Notes: generated by a model not told the origin, from the sequence alone. Numbered from the stretch's first letter, positions 9,217 to 18,302 are shown. The stretch: 64,000 nt of DNA from Brenneria goodwinii (GCF_002291445.1 NZ_CP014137.1:1798001-1862000); one strand, 5' to 3'. Numbers and translations are program-made.

Positions 9217-9849
9217 CTAAAAACGATAACCGACTCCAAACATAAATACCCACGGATCCAGACGGGTACTAATCGTTTGCTGCTGGCCTCCGGCGTTAAA
9301 TTTCACATCGGTATCAATGTCCATCCACCACAGGGAAGCGTTAATCAGCCAGTTTTGATCCAGATTGTAATCCAGACCGGCCTGCGCGGCCACGCCCCAG
9401 GAGTTCTTCAGGCTCAAGTCGCTTAAGCCATTGCTCTTCCCCCGGTCATTGAATTTTTCATCAAAGAACATGGTGTAATTTACGCCCACGCCAAGGTAAG
9501 GACGGAGTTTATCGGCGCTATCACCAAAGTAATACTGCGCCATCAGTGACGGCGGCAAATGACTCACTTCGGCGATCGTCCCAACCCCGTTCAATCCTAC
9601 CTTATGCGTAAACGGCGTCGCGGCCAATAATTCCACGCCGATGTTATCCGTCACCAGGTAACTGAACGTCAAACCCAGTTGGGTATTGTTATCAACCTTA
9701 AACGATCCCAGATTCAAGACATTGTCGGAACCTTCCACCGGACGAACGGTAGCGGTTCCACCACGGACAATGACATCACCGGCCTGATGAGCCTGCGCAA
9801 AGGCTGGCAACAGCGCTGTCGCCAGTAGCAAGAAAGACGCTTTTTTCAT
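9217..9849 (-). CDS. ompW: Outer membrane protein W
   Basis: OmpW is a small eight-stranded beta-barrel porin in the outer membrane, linked to passage of small hydrophobic compounds, colicin S4 reception and stress. I chose the second in-frame ATG (9849) because GGAG sits 8 bases before it and it begins a standard signal peptide, MKKASFLLLATALLPAFAQA, cleaved before HQAG. The first ATG (9861) would add four residues. Conserved blocks include NTQLGLTFSYLVTDNIGVEL, HLPPSLMAQYYFG and the C-terminal WVFMFGVGYRF ending in Phe, the BAM recognition signal. Confidence 0.95.
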   Translation of the reverse strand: MKKASFLLLATALLPAFAQAHQAGDVIVRGGTATVRPVEGSDNVLNLGSFKVDNNTQLGLTFSYLVTDNIGVELLAATPFTHKVGLNGVGTIAEVSHLPPSLMAQYYFGDSADKLRPYLGVGVNYTMFFDEKFNDRGKSNGLSDLSLKNSWGVAAQAGLDYNLDQNWLINASLWWMDIDTDVKFNAGGQQQTISTRLDPWVFMFGVGYRF

Positions 9850-9995
9850 TATCCACTCCATTTATGTGGTTTAAATTTCGAGCAAAATATACCTTTAAGC
9901 AGTCATTCTTGTTTTAAGCCAGATCACATCTTTTAAATGCTTTTTGTAAAAAACAAATTCCATCAAATTAGTGTAAATAATTAAAAATCAAGAAA

Positions 9996-10009
9996 TTGAT
10001 CTAAATCAA
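9996..10009. promoter_or_regulatory. FNR-type binding site upstream of ompW
   Basis: TTGATCTAAATCAA is a perfect match to the FNR consensus TTGAT-N4-ATCAA. It lies about 147 bases upstream of the ompW start in an AT-rich region. E. coli ompW is known to be activated anaerobically by FNR, so this is its likely operator; the exact distance to the transcription start is not determined. Confidence 0.7.
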
Positions 10010-10189
10010 AAATAACAAAATACACATAACGTGCGTTCCTAAAAAAATACGCTGCCAACGCGGTTATTTCGGCGGTAAATTCTCATCATTCTTTCTGTAC
10101 CCAACAGATTTCATGGTGACGCCGATACGGCTGCGACTTGAAAATCGGAGGGTGTGATGCAATGCCGGTGGAGGACGGTAGAAAATCAA

Positions 10190-10549
10190 ATGAGTGATAA
10201 CGCCTGTATGCACTGCGGCGCCTGTTGCGCTTATTTCAGGGTATCCTTTTACTGGGCTGAAGCCGATGATGGCGGCGGCAGCGTGCCGACTTTACTTACC
10301 GAACCGCTTACGCCGTTTTTACGCTGCATGCAGGGAACAAACAGCAAAACCCCCAGATGCCGCGCATTAGAAGGGAAGATCGGCGAAAATGTCCGTTGTT
10401 CCATTTATGCCAATCGCCCCTCACCCTGCCGTGAATTTATGCAGTCAGGAGAAAATGGTCAGATAAATGAGGCCTGTGACCGTGCCCGAGCCCGCTATGG
10501 ACTTCCCCCGCTAACCACCGTGATCGACACTCCGCCCGCAGAATCATGA
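10190..10549 (+). CDS. YkgJ-type cysteine-cluster protein
   Basis: A small protein whose cysteines (CMHCGACC, then single Cys in RCMQGT, RCRALEG, RCSIYANR, PCREF and ACDRAR) match the YkgJ/UPF0153 family, thought to bind a metal or Fe-S cluster. The biochemical role is unknown. Homology suggests the start at 10190 (MSDNACMHCG, 119 residues). However, an upstream in-frame ATG at 10157 has a much better ribosome site (GGAGG 6 bases away), so an 11-residue N-terminal extension is possible. It stands alone between ompW and yciC. Confidence 0.8.
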   Translation: MSDNACMHCGACCAYFRVSFYWAEADDGGGSVPTLLTEPLTPFLRCMQGTNSKTPRCRALEGKIGENVRCSIYANRPSPCREFMQSGENGQINEACDRARARYGLPPLTTVIDTPPAES

Positions 10550-10651
10550 GAAATCCGCGCCTTGCGATACGGACGGGGGTGCCACTGCCCAGGGTAACAG
10601 GTTACAATTAAAGGCTAATATCATTAGCCCATCTTTTCTCAAGGAGTTTGC

Positions 10652-11404
10652 ATGCCTATCACGGCTAACGCTTTGTACCGTGACACAATGAATTTTACGC
10701 GTAACCAGTTCATCAGTATTTTAATGATGGCGCTGTTAACCGCGTTCATTACTGTCATTCTGAATCATGCCTTCGCCCCCGGAAATGAAGAGTTGCAGGC
10801 GCTGAATGACGTGGGTAGCGATGTGTCCTCCTCCGTCGAGTTGGGCATGATGGACATGATCCAGCAGATGACGCCGGAGCAGCAGGTGCTGCTGTTGAAA
10901 ATGTCTGCGGCGGGAACATTCGCCGCCTTGATTGGTAATGCGCTGCTCACTGGCGGCATTCTTATGCTGATTCAGATGGTATCCGCCGGAAGCCGTACCA
11001 GCGCTCTGCGGGCTATCGGCGCCTCCGCGCCGGTGTTGCCGCGTCTTTTCATACTGATCCTGTTCTGCACCCTACTCATTCAATTCGGCATGCTGTTTTT
11101 GGTCGTGCCGGGCGTGCTGCTGGCTATCGCATTAAGCCTGTCGCCCATCATTGTCGTCGTCGAAAAACGCGGCGTGTTCAGCGCGATTAAGGCGAGCGCC
11201 AGACTGGCTTATGCCAATATGCGCGTAACGGCGCCGGCTGTGATCCTTTGGATATTGACCAAAATCGCCATCCTGCTGCTGGTGACGAAAATCCCGATGT
11301 TTTCGCCTACCGTGCTTGCGGTGCTGTTAAATGGCCTGAGCAACTTGATATCCGCCATCCTGCTGATCTATCTGTTCCGCCTTTATATGTTGCTTCGCGC
11401 CTGA
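10652..11404 (+). CDS. yciC: YciC family inner membrane protein
   Basis: A 250-residue UPF0259 membrane protein with about six hydrophobic segments: residues 17-40, 84-110, 127-150 and further pairs to the C-terminus, including ISAILLIYLFRLYMLL. The sequence follows E. coli YciC closely, including ALRAIGASAPVLPRLFIL. The function is not established. AAGGAG lies 7 bases before the ATG. It is followed by an intrinsic terminator and then yciB, keeping the E. coli order ompW-yciC-yciB-yciA-tonB. Confidence 0.92.
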   Translation: MPITANALYRDTMNFTRNQFISILMMALLTAFITVILNHAFAPGNEELQALNDVGSDVSSSVELGMMDMIQQMTPEQQVLLLKMSAAGTFAALIGNALLTGGILMLIQMVSAGSRTSALRAIGASAPVLPRLFILILFCTLLIQFGMLFLVVPGVLLAIALSLSPIIVVVEKRGVFSAIKASARLAYANMRVTAPAVILWILTKIAILLLVTKIPMFSPTVLAVLLNGLSNLISAILLIYLFRLYMLLRA

Positions 11405-11410
11405 CTCAGC

Positions 11411-11449
11411 AAGGAGCGCTACCGGTTGACGTCATGGCGCTCCTTTTCC
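11411..11449 (+). terminator. Terminator after yciC
   Basis: AAGGAGCGC (11411-11419) pairs with GCGCTCCTT (11437-11445), followed by TT and a pyrimidine run. It lies 6 bases after the yciC stop. Confidence 0.75.
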
Positions 11450-11601
11450 CCAGGATGCCGCAGGCATAGCCAATCGTAATTTTCTGCAAATTATTGCGAT
11501 ATCAAGAGAACAGTGCACCACAATGAAGGATAATGCGGTCAGTTATCAGATGACCCGTTTGCGGTTATCACCAACAAATTATTGAGTGACGGATTGACAC
11601 A

Positions 11602-12165
11602 ATGAAGCAACTTATTGATTTTCTACCACTTGTCGTGTTTTTTGTGTTTTACAAATTATATGACATTTATATCGCATCGGGCGCGTTGATTGCCGCGACC
11701 GCGCTGGCGCTGGTCGTTACCTGGGTTCTTTACCGCAAAATAGAGAAAATGATGCTGGTAACTTTTGTCATGGTGGCGATTTTCGGCAGCCTGACGCTGG
11801 TATTTCACAACGATGAGTTTATCAAATGGAAAGTGACCATCATTTATACCCTGTTTGCCGTGGCCTTACTGTACAGTCAGTTCGTGATGAAAAAAACGCT
11901 GATCCAACGCATGTTGGGTAAGGAACTCAGCCTGCCGCAGGCGGTATGGGGAAAACTTAACTTCTCCTGGGCCATGTTCTTTCTGGTATGTGGATTGTTA
12001 AACATTTATATTGCTTTCTGGATGCCGCAAAGCGTGTGGGTTAATTTCAAGGTCTTTGGTTTAACTGGATTTACCCTGCTGTTTACGCTTATCTGCGGCG
12101 TCTATATTTATCGGCATTTACCCAGCGATCGGGAAAAGTCAGAAGAAAATGGCAGCGAGCACTGA
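11602..12165 (+). CDS. yciB: YciB (IspA), intracellular septation-associated membrane protein
   Basis: A 187-residue inner membrane protein with about five transmembrane helices and family motifs MKQLIDFLPLVVFFVFYKLYDIY, FHNDEFIKWKVTIIYTLFA and WGKLNFSWAMFF. In E. coli YciB interacts with divisome and elongasome components and contributes to envelope integrity. In Shigella the homologue IspA affects septation and spread. The start is fixed by the conserved N-terminus. yciA follows about 60 bases later. Confidence 0.94.
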   Translation: MKQLIDFLPLVVFFVFYKLYDIYIASGALIAATALALVVTWVLYRKIEKMMLVTFVMVAIFGSLTLVFHNDEFIKWKVTIIYTLFAVALLYSQFVMKKTLIQRMLGKELSLPQAVWGKLNFSWAMFFLVCGLLNIYIAFWMPQSVWVNFKVFGLTGFTLLFTLICGVYIYRHLPSDREKSEENGSEH

Positions 12166-12227
12166 TAATGCCTGCTTGATAAAAACAGTATGACTTTATA
12201 AGTCAGCCTAATTTGATTGATACCACA

Positions 12228-12656
12228 ATGAGCAAACAAGACGTTTCACCTCACGGCGACCTGGTACTTCGTACTCTGGCAATGCCTGCGGATACCAATG
12301 CGAATGGGGATATTTTTGGCGGCTGGATTATGTCGCAGATGGACATAGGCGGCGCTATTTTAGCAAAAGAAATTGCGGAAGGCCGCGTCGTCACCGTCCG
12401 GGTCGACGGGATGTCGTTTCTGAAACCGGTGGCCGTCGGCGACGTAGTGTGCTGCTACGCTCGTTGCGTAAGCACCGGTCGCAGTTCTATCAATGTGAAT
12501 GTCGAGGTCTGGATAAAAAAAGTGTCGTCAGAGCCAATCGGTCAGCGTTATCGTGCCACGGAAGCGCTATTCACCTATGTTGCGGTGGACAGTTACGGCC
12601 GCTCCCGCGAACTGCCACCGGGGAAATGTCACTTTACCCCCGAAGAAGAAGCCTGA
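12228..12656 (+). CDS. yciA: Acyl-CoA thioesterase YciA
   Basis: A hot-dog-fold thioesterase that hydrolyses a broad range of acyl-CoAs. The diagnostic segment is MPADTNANGDIFGGWIMSQMDIGG, containing the catalytic Asp of the NxxGDIFGG motif. The ATG at 12228 gives 142 residues starting MSKQDVSPHGDLVLRTLAMP; an in-frame TTG at 12213 is not needed. No strong ribosome site is visible. It is convergent with tonB, separated by a GC-rich hairpin at 12683-12702 that lacks a clear T-tract. Confidence 0.95.
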   Translation: MSKQDVSPHGDLVLRTLAMPADTNANGDIFGGWIMSQMDIGGAILAKEIAEGRVVTVRVDGMSFLKPVAVGDVVCCYARCVSTGRSSINVNVEVWIKKVSSEPIGQRYRATEALFTYVAVDSYGRSRELPPGKCHFTPEEEA

Positions 12657-12771
12657 GTACATCTCATATCATCTATTTATCATTCCCGCGCCCCGGCGGG
12701 AAATTAGCGCGCGTTGCAAATTGTCTGAAGCACCGCTATTGCGGCGCTCTTATCGATAAGTTCCGGCGCGC

Positions 12772-13578
12772 TTACTCCATGCTCGTGCCGCCATTAATTC
12801 TGAAGACGAACGTCACTTCCAGATTCTTGCCAGGCTTATTGGCTTCATAACGCCACTTGCGCATAGCCTGCCTGATATCACGTTCAAACATGTTGCGCGG
12901 CTGTGCTGAAATCACCCGAACGTTATCCACCCGGCCAGAACCATCAATATCAAATTGAATTTTCACCCGGCCTTCAACCCGTAGCGAAAACGCCCGCGCC
13001 GGATACTGCGGCTCAACGCGGCTAAGCGGCCGTGGCCCCGTCGACTGGGTGCTTGATGCGGGAGCCGGAGCCTGCCTGACCGGCGCATTCGTCACGCTTT
13101 GCGACGGCGCTTCACTGGTAAACGGCGACGGCGGCCGCTTTTCGACGGCCCGCTCCCGTTTGACCGGCTTTGGCTGCTCGATCTTTTTCACCGGTTTTGG
13201 CTTTGGTTTCGGCTTAGGCTCTGGTTTTGGTTCAGGAAGCGGCACGGGAACAGGTTCTGGAATCGGTTCTGGCTCAGGGATCGGTTCCGGCTCGGGCTCA
13301 ACGACAGGCTCCGGTTCGGGAATTGACTCCGGTTCAACAACCGGCTCCGGCTGCGTTACCGGCTCTGGTTCAGTCGGCGCCGATTCTGCCGCAGGCGCCG
13401 CTTCAAACAATGCGGGATTAACCATAACAACATTAATTGCCTTGGATTCTTCCGGCAGTTCAAAAGCCTTATTGAACGACGCATACAGCAAACCCGCGAT
13501 TAAAGAACCGTGAATACCAACTGAAAGCAAAAATGGCCATGAATAGCGGCGGGTCAGGAAAAACGTTTTCTGCGGCAT
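12772..13578 (-). CDS. tonB: TonB energy-transducing periplasmic protein
   Basis: TonB spans the periplasm from the inner-membrane ExbBD motor to TonB-dependent outer membrane receptors. The 268 residues comprise an N-terminal anchor (about 15-35, with the SxxxH motif as SVGIHGSLIAG), a long proline-rich linker of Glu-Pro then Lys-Pro repeats (about 66-140), and a C-terminal domain with RVEPQYPARAF and GRVKIQFDIDG. The linker is somewhat longer than in E. coli (239 residues). Iron regulation is indicated by an upstream Fur-type box. Confidence 0.96.
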   Translation of the reverse strand: MPQKTFFLTRRYSWPFLLSVGIHGSLIAGLLYASFNKAFELPEESKAINVVMVNPALFEAAPAAESAPTEPEPVTQPEPVVEPESIPEPEPVVEPEPEPIPEPEPIPEPVPVPLPEPKPEPKPKPKPKPVKKIEQPKPVKRERAVEKRPPSPFTSEAPSQSVTNAPVRQAPAPASSTQSTGPRPLSRVEPQYPARAFSLRVEGRVKIQFDIDGSGRVDNVRVISAQPRNMFERDIRQAMRKWRYEANKPGKNLEVTFVFRINGGTSME

Positions 13579-13616
13579 AGTATTTCTTTATCCTCTTATG
13601 CCGCCCAAGTTTAAAT

Positions 13617-13635
13617 GCAAATAGCAATCATATTC
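13617..13635. promoter_or_regulatory. Fur-type box in the tonB promoter
   Basis: On the minus strand GAATATGATTGCTATTTGC matches the Fur site of the E. coli tonB promoter and fits the GATAATGATAATCATTATC consensus in about two-thirds of positions. It lies about 40 bases upstream of the tonB start. Confidence 0.6.
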
Positions 13636-13772
13636 AATAATAACCAGCCAAATTGTTAAAAAAAACCGCCTCATGGAGCTAATTTTCTGCTAAATCAACC
13701 TATTGCCCTCGTCGTATCATCAAGTATGATGGGTGACTTCGGTTTTGTTGTTCCCAACCCGCGAGGCTCATT

Positions 13773-14069
13773 ATGTTATATGTTATTTATGCTGAAGATA
13801 CCGCCGGTTCTCTGGAGAATCGGCTGGCGGCACGACCCGATCATCTTGCCCGCCTGAAGCAGTTACAGGATCAAGGCCGGCTCATTACCGCCGGTCCATT
13901 CCCCGCCGTTGACAGCGAAGATCCCGGCAAAGCCGGATTTACCGGTTCCATCATCATTGCCGAGTTTCCTTCCCTGCAAGACGCAAAAACCTGGGCGGAT
14001 GCCGATCCTTACGTCGCCGCCAACGTTTATCAGCAGGTAACGATAAAACCCTTCAAAAAAGTGTTTTAA
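13773..14069 (+). CDS. yciI: YciI family protein (muconolactone isomerase-like fold)
   Basis: The 98 residues align end to end with E. coli YciI: MLYVIYAEDTAGSLENRL at the start, the HLARLKQLQDQGRLITAGPFP core, and WADADPYVAANVY with a C-terminal KPFKKVF. The family has a ferredoxin-like alpha/beta barrel with a conserved His-Asp pair. One homologue catalyses a dehydrochlorination, but the E. coli role is unknown. It diverges from tonB, as in E. coli. Confidence 0.94.
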   Translation: MLYVIYAEDTAGSLENRLAARPDHLARLKQLQDQGRLITAGPFPAVDSEDPGKAGFTGSIIIAEFPSLQDAKTWADADPYVAANVYQQVTIKPFKKVF

Positions 14070-14260
14070 CTTTATTCATTCATAACCCTGGGCCATGGCG
14101 ACGATGGCCCATTGCCGATCGTTTAAGCAACCAGATATCGAGTGCGCCCGCGCCTCGATGCAAACCGGCTAACCGCATCACCGCCAGAGAAAAGCTGAAA
14201 CATTCTAGTCATTTAATCCTGCTACGCTGGTTGCCATTTATCTGTAGGGAGCCAGACCAC

Positions 14261-15922
14261 ATGTCAATATCCGATACGTTACGATTCGCAATATCGAAAA
14301 TATTTCGCCGTCGCCAACTGAGTATTCTTTTGGGTTTACTACTCGTCATCGGGCTATTTTCTTTATTGCAGCTGATTTCGGTCGGAATCATTTCCCAAAC
14401 GATGACGCAGGTAAGACTGGACACTTCCGCGAACGAAAGACTGCGTCAACAGCAGGCGTTGATGGATAAAGCCAGAATGGAAGTCATGAATGCCAGCGAT
14501 AAACTTAATCGGGCCGGGATTTATCTGCTGGTTGATAAAGAAACCGGTTCGGTCGGCAGTTGGCAAAGCCTGATGGATGAGGCCGAAGCGTCACTGAAAC
14601 AGGCGCAAACCTATTATCAGTCGCTGGAGTCGCAGGATGCCTCGTTCACTGCCCCGGCCTTTGCTGAATTGAAAAAAAGCTATCAGCTGCTGTATGCGGG
14701 ATTAGTCGAACTCGCTGAGGGTATAAAGGGAACGAATCAGATTGATATCTTTTTTGCTATTCCCATTCAGGCCTATCAAAACGATTTCACGCAAAAATAT
14801 TCGCTCTACCTGCAAGATAACGATATTCAGCAGAAACAGCATGGTCAGCAATTTCTGACGTCGCTCGATCGCGCCCACACTATTTTTATTGTTGTGCTTG
14901 GCTTATTGCTGTTGGTATCGGTGCTGATTTGGATCGGCGTCAACAAAGTCATTATTCATCCGCTGAGACGTATCATTGACCATTTGCAGCTTATTGCGGC
15001 GGGCGATCTTTCACATGTTATCGACACGGAAAAACGGGCCACCCAGGAAATAGATCAATTAAATAACAGCGTCATTCAAATGCAACGCGGACTGGTTGCG
15101 CTGGTCAACCAGGTTCGTCAAAGCGTTGGCAACATGATTGTCCAGGTTGATAAGGTTGCCGAAGATAACCGGCTCTTATCGGAACAGGCGGGCAAACAGT
15201 CCCATGAGCTGAAAGCCACCACCGAGCATATTATTCAGCTCAGCCAGCATCTGGAACAGAACACACAGCATACTCAGCAGGCCGGCCTGCACGCCGAAGA
15301 CACCAGCAATATCGCCACGCAGGGCGAAGTTATGATGAATGAAGTAAGAACGGCCATGTCGGATATCGCCAGTAGGACGCGGGAAATGACGGAAGCCATC
15401 GGCATGATTGAAAACGTGGCGTTTCAAACACACATTCTGTCCTTGAATGCGGCGATTGAGGCCGCTCACGCCGGGGAAATGGGTCGAGGATTTTCTGTCG
15501 TCGCGCGTGAAGTCGGGACGCTGGCCTCGCAAAGCAGTCATTCCGCGCAAAATATCAATTCATTAATCCGTGATTCCGACAATAGCGTTGAAACGGGTAC
15601 GCAACTAGTTAAGAAACTGAATGATAGCCTGCAGGAAATTATTCAGGCGGCGAAAGGCACCAGCACATTTTTGAGTGAAATATCGGAGATATCAGACCAG
15701 CAAAATCAGAGTATCCATGAAGTCACCAGCCGTATCCGGACGTTGAATGATACCGTTCAGCAGAATGCGCATCAGGTTGCAACGACGGCGCTGACTTTTT
15801 CATCATTGCTGGAACAAACGGAACAGCTGAGCACTACCGTGTCGCTGTTTCAGCTTCCACCGGCCGAGGCAAATGAATCACCTGCCACTGCCGATAACAC
15901 GCTGATACCGGCCTTGTCGTGA
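14261..15922 (+). CDS. Methyl-accepting chemotaxis protein
   Basis: A 553-residue class I chemoreceptor. The ATG at 14261 has GGAG 9 bases upstream and begins MSISDTLRF; a longer frame from 14231 lacks a ribosome site. TM1 is about residues 19-42, a periplasmic four-helix-type ligand domain extends to about 205, TM2 is 206-226, then a HAMP domain. The signalling tip near residues 386-417 reads AFQTHILSLNAAIEAAHAGE followed by GRGFSVVAREV. No NWETF-type CheR/CheB tether ends the protein (it ends LIPALS). Ligand unknown. It occupies the place of kch between yciI and yciY/clsA in E. coli, and a strong terminator isolates it. Confidence 0.93.
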   Translation: MSISDTLRFAISKIFRRRQLSILLGLLLVIGLFSLLQLISVGIISQTMTQVRLDTSANERLRQQQALMDKARMEVMNASDKLNRAGIYLLVDKETGSVGSWQSLMDEAEASLKQAQTYYQSLESQDASFTAPAFAELKKSYQLLYAGLVELAEGIKGTNQIDIFFAIPIQAYQNDFTQKYSLYLQDNDIQQKQHGQQFLTSLDRAHTIFIVVLGLLLLVSVLIWIGVNKVIIHPLRRIIDHLQLIAAGDLSHVIDTEKRATQEIDQLNNSVIQMQRGLVALVNQVRQSVGNMIVQVDKVAEDNRLLSEQAGKQSHELKATTEHIIQLSQHLEQNTQHTQQAGLHAEDTSNIATQGEVMMNEVRTAMSDIASRTREMTEAIGMIENVAFQTHILSLNAAIEAAHAGEMGRGFSVVAREVGTLASQSSHSAQNINSLIRDSDNSVETGTQLVKKLNDSLQEIIQAAKGTSTFLSEISEISDQQNQSIHEVTSRIRTLNDTVQQNAHQVATTALTFSSLLEQTEQLSTTVSLFQLPPAEANESPATADNTLIPALS

Positions 15923-15967
15923 AAACCGCGCGGCTTGATGGTGGCATCATAAGGATCATTTAGCTGA

Positions 15968-16006
15968 AAAATTAGCGGTCATATCAATGATGACCGCTAA
16001 TTTTTC
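15968..16006. terminator. Bidirectional terminator between the chemoreceptor gene and yciY
   Basis: A perfect 14-bp stem, AAATTAGCGGTCAT (15969-15982) paired with ATGACCGCTAATTT (15990-16003), has a 7-base loop. A-rich sequence precedes it and TTTTT follows, so it can terminate transcription from both the chemoreceptor gene and yciY. Confidence 0.9.
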
Positions 16007-16013
16007 CACACCG

Positions 16014-16190
16014 CTACCACTCGTAGGCTACCGCATATAACAGCGCGCGCCGTTGATGCTTTTGCTGCAAATAGCGGGCGTAGTGAATATGGCGGTAAGT
16101 GCGCGACTGCGCTTCCAACCAGCGGCTTCTGCGACGCCGAGCCTGGCGCAACATTCGCCAGCGGCTAACTTCATTCCGGCTGCGTTTCAT
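16014..16190 (-). CDS. yciY: YciY family small basic protein
   Basis: A 58-residue, strongly basic protein (MKRSRNEVSRWRMLRQARRRR at the start) that matches E. coli YciY in sequence, length and position next to clsA. The start at 16190 is preceded by AAGAG 9 bases away; an upstream ATG would add 12 residues. The function is unknown; the charge suggests nucleic-acid or membrane surface contact, but that is inference. Confidence 0.85.
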   Translation of the reverse strand: MKRSRNEVSRWRMLRQARRRRSRWLEAQSRTYRHIHYARYLQQKHQRRALLYAVAYEW

Positions 16191-16385
16191 GGCATAACTC
16201 TTATATCGAAAACTTGCAGCACGCATTATAGACCCTTCACTCCGCGATCCAAGTAATGTTTAAATTTCCTTCCTCTGCAGAAAATAACAATCAGGCTATT
16301 TTATTAAGACTAAAGACATTTCCCCTTTCATCAAAGTATGCGTACACTTTGTTAAAGATTTACAGAAGGGATACACGACGCCTTT

Positions 16386-17846
16386 ATGACAACATTTTAT
16401 ACCGTAATGAGTTGGTTACTTGTTTTCAGTTATTGGTTACTGATTGCGGGTATCACGCTACGTATTCTGATGAAACGTCGAACTGTCCCTTCCGCAATGG
16501 CCTGGTTATTAGTTATCTATATTCTGCCTCTGGTCGGAATTGTCGCTTATCTCTCTTTCGGTGAATTACACCTTGGCAAACGCCGGGCGGAACGCGCCAG
16601 TAAAATGTGGCCGTCCACCGCAAAATGGCTGCGTGAATTAAAAGAGTACCGGCGTATTTTTGCCACAGAAAACAGCGAAGTCGCCAGCGCGCTATTTCAA
16701 TTGTGCGAACGTCGACAGGGTGTGGGCGGCGTAAAAGGCAACCAGTTACAATTGTTGACGACCTTTGACGATACGATTAAATCACTGATTCGTGATATTG
16801 AACTCGCCCATAATAATATCGAGATGGTGTTTTATATCTGGCAATCCGGCGGGATTGTCGATCAGGTCACGTCGTCTCTGATTGCGGCGGCCCGCCGCGG
16901 CGTCCATTGCCGAATATTGCTCGACTCCGCCGGCAGCGTTAAGTTTTTCCGCAATACCTATCCGCAACTGATGCGCACCGCCGGGATCGAAGTGGTCGAA
17001 GCCCTGAAGGTGAATTTATTCCGGGCATTTCTGCGCCGTATGGATTTACGTCAGCATCGTAAAATTATTCTGATCGATAACCGTATTGCCTATACCGGCA
17101 GTATGAATATGGTTGATCCCCGCTTCTTTAAGCAGGATTCCGGCGTGGGTCAGTGGATCGATCTGATGGCCCGCATCGAAGGCCCGGTGGCGACAACGTT
17201 GGGGATTATCTATTGTTGCGACTGGGAAATGGAGACGGGTAAACGGCTGCTGCCGCCTCCGCCAGACGTTAACGTGATGCCGTTTGAACAGGAAACCGGC
17301 CACACCATTCAGGTTGTGGCGTCCGGCCCGGGCTATCCGGAGGAGATGATCCATCAAGCGCTGTTAACCTCGGTTTACTCCGCGCGTAAACAGTTGATCA
17401 TGACCACGCCTTATTTCGTTCCCAGCGACGATCTGCTGCACGCCATCTGTACCGCCGCTCAGCGTGGCGTCGATGTCAGCCTTATTGTTCCCTATAAGAA
17501 TGACTCCGTACTGGTTGGTTGGGCCAGCCGGTCATTTTTTGCCGAGCTGTTGGCGGCCGGCGTCAAAATCTACCAATTTAAGGGCGGGCTGCTGCATACT
17601 AAAAGCGTGCTGGTGGATGGGCAATTGAGCCTGATAGGTACGGTTAATCTTGATATCCGCAGTCTGTGGTTGAATTTTGAAATCACCGTGGTGATTGACG
17701 ATGCCGGTTTCGGCACCGACCTTGCCTGCGTGCAGGAAGATTATATCGCCCGCTCAACGCTGTTAAACGCCACGCAGTGGCAAAACCGGCCTTATTGGCA
17801 GCGAATCGTAGAGCGGCTGTTTTACTTTTTCAGTCCCCTGCTATAA
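16386..17846 (+). CDS. clsA: Cardiolipin synthase A
   Basis: An inner membrane phospholipase D-family enzyme that condenses two phosphatidylglycerols to cardiolipin and glycerol. Two N-terminal transmembrane helices (about residues 5-27 and 38-60) precede two HKD catalytic motifs: HRKIILIDNRIAYTGSMN in the middle and HTKSVLVDGQLSLIGTVN near the C-terminus. The 486 residues equal the E. coli length. yciU follows after about 55 bases. Confidence 0.97.
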   Translation: MTTFYTVMSWLLVFSYWLLIAGITLRILMKRRTVPSAMAWLLVIYILPLVGIVAYLSFGELHLGKRRAERASKMWPSTAKWLRELKEYRRIFATENSEVASALFQLCERRQGVGGVKGNQLQLLTTFDDTIKSLIRDIELAHNNIEMVFYIWQSGGIVDQVTSSLIAAARRGVHCRILLDSAGSVKFFRNTYPQLMRTAGIEVVEALKVNLFRAFLRRMDLRQHRKIILIDNRIAYTGSMNMVDPRFFKQDSGVGQWIDLMARIEGPVATTLGIIYCCDWEMETGKRLLPPPPDVNVMPFEQETGHTIQVVASGPGYPEEMIHQALLTSVYSARKQLIMTTPYFVPSDDLLHAICTAAQRGVDVSLIVPYKNDSVLVGWASRSFFAELLAAGVKIYQFKGGLLHTKSVLVDGQLSLIGTVNLDIRSLWLNFEITVVIDDAGFGTDLACVQEDYIARSTLLNATQWQNRPYWQRIVERLFYFFSPLL

Positions 17847-17900
17847 ATACGGCTTTTCCCGTGTTCTAATAGGGCATCACGTATTAACAAGGCCTTTTGT

Positions 17901-18224
17901 ATGGATTTAAATAACCGCCTGACCGAAGACGAAGCGTTGGAACAGGCTTACGATATCTTTCTGGAACTGGCTGCTGATAATCTTGATCCGGCAGATATCC
18001 TGTTGTTTAACTTGCAGTTCGAGGAGCGCGGCGGCGCAGAATTATTCGATCCTGCCGAAGATTGGTCTGAACATGTTGACTTCGACCTTAATCCTGATTT
18101 TTTTGCCGAAGTGGTGATTGGCCTGGCGGAGCAGGATGGCGGCGAAATCACCGATATTTTTGCCCGCGTGCTGATTTGCCGGGAAAAAGACCACAAACTT
18201 TGCCATATTCTGTGGAAAGAGTAA
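17901..18224 (+). CDS. yciU: YciU, DUF440 putative double-stranded DNA mimic protein
   Basis: A highly acidic 107-residue protein of the HI1450/YciU family. Acidic side chains on a cystatin-like fold were proposed to mimic dsDNA, and the Haemophilus homologue binds HU. Conserved segments are EDEALEQAYDIFLELA, FEERGG and WSEHVDFDLNPDFFAEV. It lies downstream of clsA and ends before a strong terminator that separates it from the convergent opp operon. Confidence 0.93.
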   Translation: MDLNNRLTEDEALEQAYDIFLELAADNLDPADILLFNLQFEERGGAELFDPAEDWSEHVDFDLNPDFFAEVVIGLAEQDGGEITDIFARVLICREKDHKLCHILWKE

Positions 18225-18269
18225 GCCGCGCCTAAGCAAACGCATCCTCCCCATTACGGCAAGCGCAGC

Positions 18270-18302
18270 AAGACGTCCCCGTTAAGGGACGTCTTGGTTT
18301 TT
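18270..18302 (+). terminator. Terminator after yciU
   Basis: A 10-bp stem, AAGACGTCCC (18270-18279) paired with GGGACGTCTT (18286-18295), is followed by GGTTTTT. The T-tract is on the plus strand, so it terminates clsA-yciU. Confidence 0.85.

Noticed and set aside
12683..12702. Terminator between yciA and tonB
   Set aside because: The 7-bp GC-rich hairpin is real, but no T-run follows on either strand, so it is mentioned only with yciA.
13049..13513. Plus-strand ORF rich in Gly-Ser repeats opposite tonB
   Set aside because: It is the antisense shadow of the Glu-Pro and Lys-Pro codons of the TonB linker, with no ribosome site.
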